Of a DNA stretch of 64,000 nt, positions 59,684-64,000 are shown one piece after another; positions within the stretch are counted from its first letter, which is position 1; every line of letters starts with the position of its first letter. The notes under the pieces were generated by a model, which saw only the letters and a list, made by a program, of their open reading frames with translations, had not been told where the DNA came from and did not search any database. This stretch comes from Oribacterium sp. P6A1 (GTDB taxonomy: Bacteria > Bacillota > Clostridia > Lachnospirales > Lachnospiraceae): the NCBI RefSeq assembly GCF_000702885.1, contig NZ_JNKO01000006.1, positions 62,001 to 126,000 of the forward strand, read 5' to 3'. A program made the translations under genes and the position numbers.

Positions 59684-60864
59684 TGAAAAAAATAAAAATT
59701 TGCATCGTGACAGCAACTAGAGCTGAATTTGGCCTATTAAGACCGATAATAGAAAAAATGAAATCTGTAGAAGAGTTTGAAATCATAATTGTTGCTACAG
59801 GAATGCATTTATCACCGGAGTTTGGTCTTACATATAAAGAAATTGAAGAGTGTGGGTTTACGGTTGATAAAAAGATAGAGATGCAGCTCAGCTCAGATTC
59901 CACTGTTTCCGTAGCAAAGACAATGGGATTAACTATGATCAGCTTTGCGGATTATTTTGATGAAGAGAAACCGGACTACGTTATTGTTACAGCTGATAGG
60001 TATGAAGCTATGGCTGTTGCTTCAACGGCTATGGTCATGCGTATTCCTATTATTCACCTTTTTGGAGGAGAGACAACTGAGGGAGCAATTGATGAAAGTA
60101 TACGTCACTCAATTTCAAAAATGAGTTATCTGCATTTCACAACGCTTGAAGAATATAGAAAGAGAGTGATACAGCTAGGTGAGGATCCGGAGAGAGTTTT
60201 TGCTGTAGGTGGAACCGGTTCTGAAAATATAAGGAATCTAAAACTGTTGTCTTTAGAACAGCTAGAGGCTCAGCTGGATTTTGATCTTACAGGTGATTAT
60301 GCAGTCGTTACTCTTCATCCCGTGACATTGGAGAATAATAGCGCCGAAAAGCAGGTAAGAGAGTTGTTACTTGCTTGTGATAAGCACCCTGAAATTAAAT
60401 ATATATTCACAAAAGCAAATTCAGACGCAGATGGAAGAATCATTAATAACGCACTTATTCAATACTGTAAGGAACATAAAAATGCAAAAGTATATGATTC
60501 TTTAGGGTATATGAGATATTTAAGTGCTGTTAAGTATAGTGCCTTTGTTTTGGGGAATTCATCAAGCGGTATTATGGAAGTTCCTAGTTTTGGAGTTCCT
60601 ACTGTTGATATAGGAGATAGAGAACGTGGACGACTAAGAGCTGCCAGCGTAATAAATTGTGCGCCGAATCATGAAAGCATAGTTGAAGCGATGGATAAGG
60701 CATTGGATTCTGAATTCAGAAATTTTTGTAGAACAGTTGATAATCCATATAGCGGAAAGAATACATCTTCGGAAATTGTACGTATTATAAAAGAACACGT
60801 AATAAAATCCGATGTAGATTTGAAAAAGAAATTTTATGATGTTGATTTTGAGGTAAAGAGGTAA
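59683..60864 (+). CDS. UDP/GDP-sugar 2-epimerase, hydrolysing (NeuC/LegG family)
   Basis: A 393-residue hydrolysing 2-epimerase: [76 protein letters not shown] and [17 protein letters not shown]. These are NeuC/LegG hallmarks. It supplies the N-acyl mannosamine-like sugar for NeuB. The ATG at 59683 overlaps the previous stop by one base (TGATG). Confidence 0.92.
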   Translation: MKKIKICIVTATRAEFGLLRPIIEKMKSVEEFEIIIVATGMHLSPEFGLTYKEIEECGFTVDKKIEMQLSSDSTVSVAKTMGLTMISFADYFDEEKPDYVIVTADRYEAMAVASTAMVMRIPIIHLFGGETTEGAIDESIRHSISKMSYLHFTTLEEYRKRVIQLGEDPERVFAVGGTGSENIRNLKLLSLEQLEAQLDFDLTGDYAVVTLHPVTLENNSAEKQVRELLLACDKHPEIKYIFTKANSDADGRIINNALIQYCKEHKNAKVYDSLGYMRYLSAVKYSAFVLGNSSSGIMEVPSFGVPTVDIGDRERGRLRAASVINCAPNHESIVEAMDKALDSEFRNFCRTVDNPYSGKNTSSEIVRIIKEHVIKSDVDLKKKFYDVDFEVKR

Positions 60865-60868
60865 TATT

Positions 60869-61912
60869 GTGCCATATAAAACTTTTGAAATCGGAAAAAT
60901 ATCTGTTGGAGAAGGATATGATCCTTTGGTGATTCCGGAGATAGGTATCAATCATAATGGAGATTTGAGTGTAGCCAAAGAAATGGTTTATTCAGCCTAT
61001 AGAGCAGGTGCTAAACTAATAAAGCATCAAACGCATGTTGTTGAGGATGAGATGAGCCAGGTGGCAAAAAAAGTAATCCCGGGTAATGCAGATATTTCAA
61101 TTTATGAAATCATGGAAAAGGCGGCATTATCTGAGGAAGAGGAATATGAGCTAATGAAGTACACGGAATCCTTAGGTATGGAATTTCTTAGTACTCCTTT
61201 TTCCAGAACAGCTGCGGATAGACTAAATAAGTTTGGCGTTAAGGCCTATAAAATCGGTTCGGGAGAAATGAATAACTATCCGTTGTTAAAGCATGTTGCT
61301 TCTTTTGGAAAACCGATGATCGTATCCACAGGAATGAATGCACTTGATGATATAAGAAAAGCAGTTGCGATATTGGAAGAGTACAATGTTCCATATGCAC
61401 TACTTCACACAACAAATCTTTATCCTACACGACCAGAGCAAGTCAGACTTGGTGCGATGCAGCAGATGATGAAAGCTTTTCCTGAGACTATAATCGGCCT
61501 ATCTGATCATACAGTTAATAATAATTCCTGTATTGCGGCTATTGCCATGGGGGCAAAGGTTGTTGAAAGACATTTTACAGATAAAATGGATAGAACAGGA
61601 CCGGATATAGTGTGCTCTATGGATGAGGAAATGCTTAGGCAACTGCTACAGGCAAGCCATGAAGTAACACTTATGTTAGGCGGAGAAAAGCGTGCTCTTA
61701 AAGAAGAACAGGTTACGATTGATTTTGCATTTGCGACACTTGTGACAATAAAACCTGTAAAAAAAGGAGAGACGTTCACTAAGGATAATTTATGGGTAAA
61801 AAGACCTGGAACAGGTGAAATTTTAGCTGAAGAATATGAAAAGGTGCTTGGAAGGAGAGCTACTGTAGATATTGAAACAGATACTCAGCTTTCTTATAAA
61901 ATGATTGAATAA
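60869..61912 (+). CDS. N-acetylneuraminate / legionaminate synthase (NeuB/LegI family)
   Basis: A 347-residue condensing enzyme that joins phosphoenolpyruvate to a six-carbon amino sugar. It has [56 protein letters not shown], and [15 protein letters not shown], plus the C-terminal SAF antifreeze-like domain ([23 protein letters not shown]). Start GTG with AGAGGTAAT. It is closer to LegI than to sialate synthase by the ERHFTDK context, but I cannot prove the substrate. Confidence 0.9.
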   Translation: MPYKTFEIGKISVGEGYDPLVIPEIGINHNGDLSVAKEMVYSAYRAGAKLIKHQTHVVEDEMSQVAKKVIPGNADISIYEIMEKAALSEEEEYELMKYTESLGMEFLSTPFSRTAADRLNKFGVKAYKIGSGEMNNYPLLKHVASFGKPMIVSTGMNALDDIRKAVAILEEYNVPYALLHTTNLYPTRPEQVRLGAMQQMMKAFPETIIGLSDHTVNNNSCIAAIAMGAKVVERHFTDKMDRTGPDIVCSMDEEMLRQLLQASHEVTLMLGGEKRALKEEQVTIDFAFATLVTIKPVKKGETFTKDNLWVKRPGTGEILAEEYEKVLGRRATVDIETDTQLSYKMIE

Positions 61913-61961
61913 AATATAATTTGCCGTGTACAAAAATGAATATGAGATAGAGGATGTGCAT

Positions 61962-62921
61962 ATGCATATGCAAAATAAGAAGAAGCTGTTGATATTTGGT
62001 GCAAAAGGATTTGTAGGGTCTACCTTATGTGATTATGTTGATCGTTCACGATATGATTTGATTAAAGCTGTACATGGTAAAGAGATTGATAGTGACTCGA
62101 TTTCAGTAGATATAAGTAAAGCTGATGAAGTAAAAAAAACAGTTGAGGCAGTAAGACCTGATTATATTATTAATTTAGCAGGAATTCATAGTATCGCTGA
62201 CACTGAAAAAGACATTAAAAACGCTATAGATATTAATGTATGTGGATCTGTGAATATCATGGAAGCAATAAAAATCTATTCACCAAATTCAAAGCTGCTA
62301 TTGATTGGATCGAGTGAAGAGTATGATTCAAAGCAGGACTTACTTTCGGAATCGGATTTATTAAAGCCTCGAAATATGTATGGGATGACGAAACTATGGC
62401 AAGAATATGCTGCAGAGCTTTACGCTAGAATGGATGGTGTAAAGGTTATATGTACGAGATCTTTCAACCATACAGGGATAAATCAAAAAACAAATACAGT
62501 AATATCTTCATTTTGCCAACAAGCCGCAGAAATAGCACTAGGAATTAAAGAACCTTATTTATTTACGGGAAATCTGGATGTTGAAAGAGATTTTTTGGAT
62601 GTAAGAGATGTTGTTGCTGCATATATTAAATTGCTGGAATCGGATATAAATACAGGAATATTTAATGTATGCAGTGGTCGAAAGATCAGATTATCTGATT
62701 TGTTAGGAATAATAGTTGGATTTACAGGCAAAAATGTGGAAATCTGCACAGATCCAGCGAGAGTCAGAAGAAACGATATTCCAATAATCGTTGGAAATAA
62801 TGATAAGTTAAAACATGCTGTATCATGGATGCCAAACTGCTCGTTAGAAGGTACGCTAAAAGAGATATATGAGTTGAAAATAAAGAATTTGATTCAAAAA
62901 ATGGAGAATTCTAATGTTTAA
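61962..62921 (+). CDS. NAD-dependent epimerase/dehydratase (GDP-sugar 4,6-dehydratase-like)
   Basis: A 319-residue extended SDR: LLIFGAKGFVGSTLCDY, INLAGIHSIADTEK, LLIGSSEEYD, the NMYGMTKLWQE Tyr-x3-Lys, and TRSFNHTG, which is typical of GDP-mannose 4,6-dehydratase/Rmd-type enzymes. Beside the PtmE-like gene it may act on a GDP-amino sugar (LegB-like role). I chose ATG 61962, with AGAGG 8 nt upstream. Confidence 0.82.
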   Translation: MHMQNKKKLLIFGAKGFVGSTLCDYVDRSRYDLIKAVHGKEIDSDSISVDISKADEVKKTVEAVRPDYIINLAGIHSIADTEKDIKNAIDINVCGSVNIMEAIKIYSPNSKLLLIGSSEEYDSKQDLLSESDLLKPRNMYGMTKLWQEYAAELYARMDGVKVICTRSFNHTGINQKTNTVISSFCQQAAEIALGIKEPYLFTGNLDVERDFLDVRDVVAAYIKLLESDINTGIFNVCSGRKIRLSDLLGIIVGFTGKNVEICTDPARVRRNDIPIIVGNNDKLKHAVSWMPNCSLEGTLKEIYELKIKNLIQKMENSNV

Positions 62922-64000
62922 TTTGAAAAAGTTTGTTGCTGAGCATGTGGTAATGCGCACACAATCCATGTTTTTTTCTGATATAGAAGAAAATAGAGAT
63001 ATATTACTAGAGCGAATTAATGGAAAAAAAGTATTAGTGATTGGAGGAGCGGGATCTATAGGTTCTTCTTTTATAAAGGCAATCTTATGCTTTAAACCTG
63101 GTGCACTTGTGGTAGTAGATTACAATGAAAATGCACTTGCAGAGCTTACAAGAGATTTGAGATCAACGAACGGAATGTATATACCTAAAGACTATGTGAC
63201 TTATCCTATGGATTTTTCGTCAAGGGTATTTGAGAAGATGTTTAGGGCACGTGGCGGGTTTGATATAATAGCAAATTTTTCTGCTCATAAGCATGTTAGA
63301 AGTGAGAAGGATGTATTTTCTATTGAGGCTATGTTACAAAACAATGTTCTTCATGCAAAAGATTTGCTGGATCTTATCTCTGAATATCCGCCGGAAGTTT
63401 ACTTTTGCGTATCTACCGACAAAGCAGCAAATCCAGTAAATATCATGGGGGCCAGTAAGCGAATTATGGAGGATGTTATTTTTAGTTATTCTGATAGATT
63501 TCCTGTTAAAACAGCTCGGTTTGCGAACGTCGCATTCTCAAACGGATCTCTTCCGGCAGGTTTCATTGAAAGGATACAAAAATTACAGCCATTATCGGCA
63601 CCGTCGGATATCAAACGTTATTTTGTCAGCCAAGAGGAGTCAGGACAAATTTGCTTATTGGCTGCGATTCTAGGAGGGAATAGGGAGATTTTTTTTCCCA
63701 AACTAGGAGAAGCTCAAATGATGTCTTTTGATTCGATAGGTACGGAATTACTCAAAGCTCACGGATATGATGTATTGCAATGTATGACCGATGAAGAAGC
63801 TATAGAAAAGGCAGAAGAATTAAAAAGGGGAGCTAATTTATACCCGGTCCATTATTCTAAATCGGATACTTCCGGTGAAAAATTATTTGAAGAATTCGTT
63901 ACTAATGACGAGCGTACGGATATTGATAGGTATAATTCACTTGGAGTAATAATAAATAAAGAAATTCCCGATAAGAGTAGGCTGGATATTTTTATAAATA
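62914..64000 (+). CDS. CapD-like polysaccharide biosynthesis dehydratase, 3' end outside window
   Basis: The frame is open from the ATG at 62914 to the window edge (362 codons). It has VLVIGGAGSIGSSFIKAIL, NFSAHKHVRSEKD, CVSTDKAANPVNIMGASKRIME, ARFANVAFSNGSLP and IKRYFVSQEESGQICLLA. It belongs to the CapD/FlaA1-like nucleotide-sugar 4,6-dehydratase family. The active site again shows Met-x3-Lys (MGASK). It overlaps the preceding gene by 8 bp. With the aminotransferase expected downstream it would form the 4-amino sugar needed for legionaminic acid. Confidence 0.85.
   Translation, partial: MFNLKKFVAEHVVMRTQSMFFSDIEENRDILLERINGKKVLVIGGAGSIGSSFIKAILCFKPGALVVVDYNENALAELTRDLRSTNGMYIPKDYVTYPMDFSSRVFEKMFRARGGFDIIANFSAHKHVRSEKDVFSIEAMLQNNVLHAKDLLDLISEYPPEVYFCVSTDKAANPVNIMGASKRIMEDVIFSYSDRFPVKTARFANVAFSNGSLPAGFIERIQKLQPLSAPSDIKRYFVSQEESGQICLLAAILGGNREIFFPKLGEAQMMSFDSIGTELLKAHGYDVLQCMTDEEAIEKAEELKRGANLYPVHYSKSDTSGEKLFEEFVTNDERTDIDRYNSLGVIINKEIPDKSRLDIFIN

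Overview
The window looks like a chromosome segment from a low-to-moderate GC anaerobic Firmicute, most likely a Lachnospiraceae member of the Butyrivibrio type. This is inferred from strong purine-rich ribosome binding sites, abundant Rpn-family nucleases, a LoaP/NusG paralogue inside a surface-polysaccharide locus, DUF4422 and CDP-glycerol-type transferases, and protein sequences typical of that family. No rRNA, tRNA, CRISPR array or complete insertion sequence was seen.

Region 1 (1-6.5 kb) holds housekeeping and cell-envelope genes: the end of a fused 3-dehydroquinate dehydratase/shikimate kinase, a secreted NlpC/P60 hydrolase, a DUF5610-like protein, and a very large FIST-domain hybrid histidine kinase with receiver and Hpt domains.

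Region 2 (6.5-20.5 kb) is a hexarate (galactarate/glucarate) utilisation regulon: a divergent LysR regulator, galactarate dehydratase GarD, a tripartite tricarboxylate-type transporter (TctB-TctA-TctC), two tandem glucarate-dehydratase-family enzymes, tartronate semialdehyde reductase GarR, and a DapA/NanA-type aldolase that probably replaces GarL. A recurring ATAAG/CTAATGTAAGC-type motif lies upstream of garD, of the transporter and of garR. A hicAB toxin-antitoxin pair and an orphan promoter-hairpin unit are inserted between gudD and garR.

Region 3 (20.5-25.5 kb) is a second acid-metabolism module: a LysR regulator, a perfect T-N11-A dyad, an SLC13/ArsB-like carrier, an UlaG-like metallohydrolase, a truncated PrpR_N protein and an aldo/keto reductase. 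Pieces of that reductase recur twice elsewhere in the window.

Region 4 (25.5-34.2 kb) is accessory: a SNF2-type helicase, gene remnants, an Rpn nuclease, an XRE regulator, and an AAA ATPase with an unusual C-terminal domain paired with a detached Rpn C-terminal module.

Region 5 (34.3-64 kb) is a large surface-glycan locus. It contains CDP-glycerol-type transferase, TarI-like, SDR and DUF4422 genes, a loaP gene broken by one stop codon, a hipA-like locus frameshifted at homopolymer tracts, and more Rpn copies. It then continues with a UDP-L-FucNAc set (capE-capF-capG), several glycosyltransferases, a radical SAM-pyruvyl transferase fusion, and a nonulosonate (legionaminic-acid-like) set (neuA/legF, amidotransferase, ptmE-like, neuC/legG, neuB/legI, two SDRs) that runs off the right edge. 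A 39-bp promoter-like element (TTTATAAA-N12-AGTCGA-N7-TATAAT) occurs four times here. At three of the four sites it follows an Rpn C-terminal module and a hairpin, so the locus appears to have been built by duplication of this composite unit.
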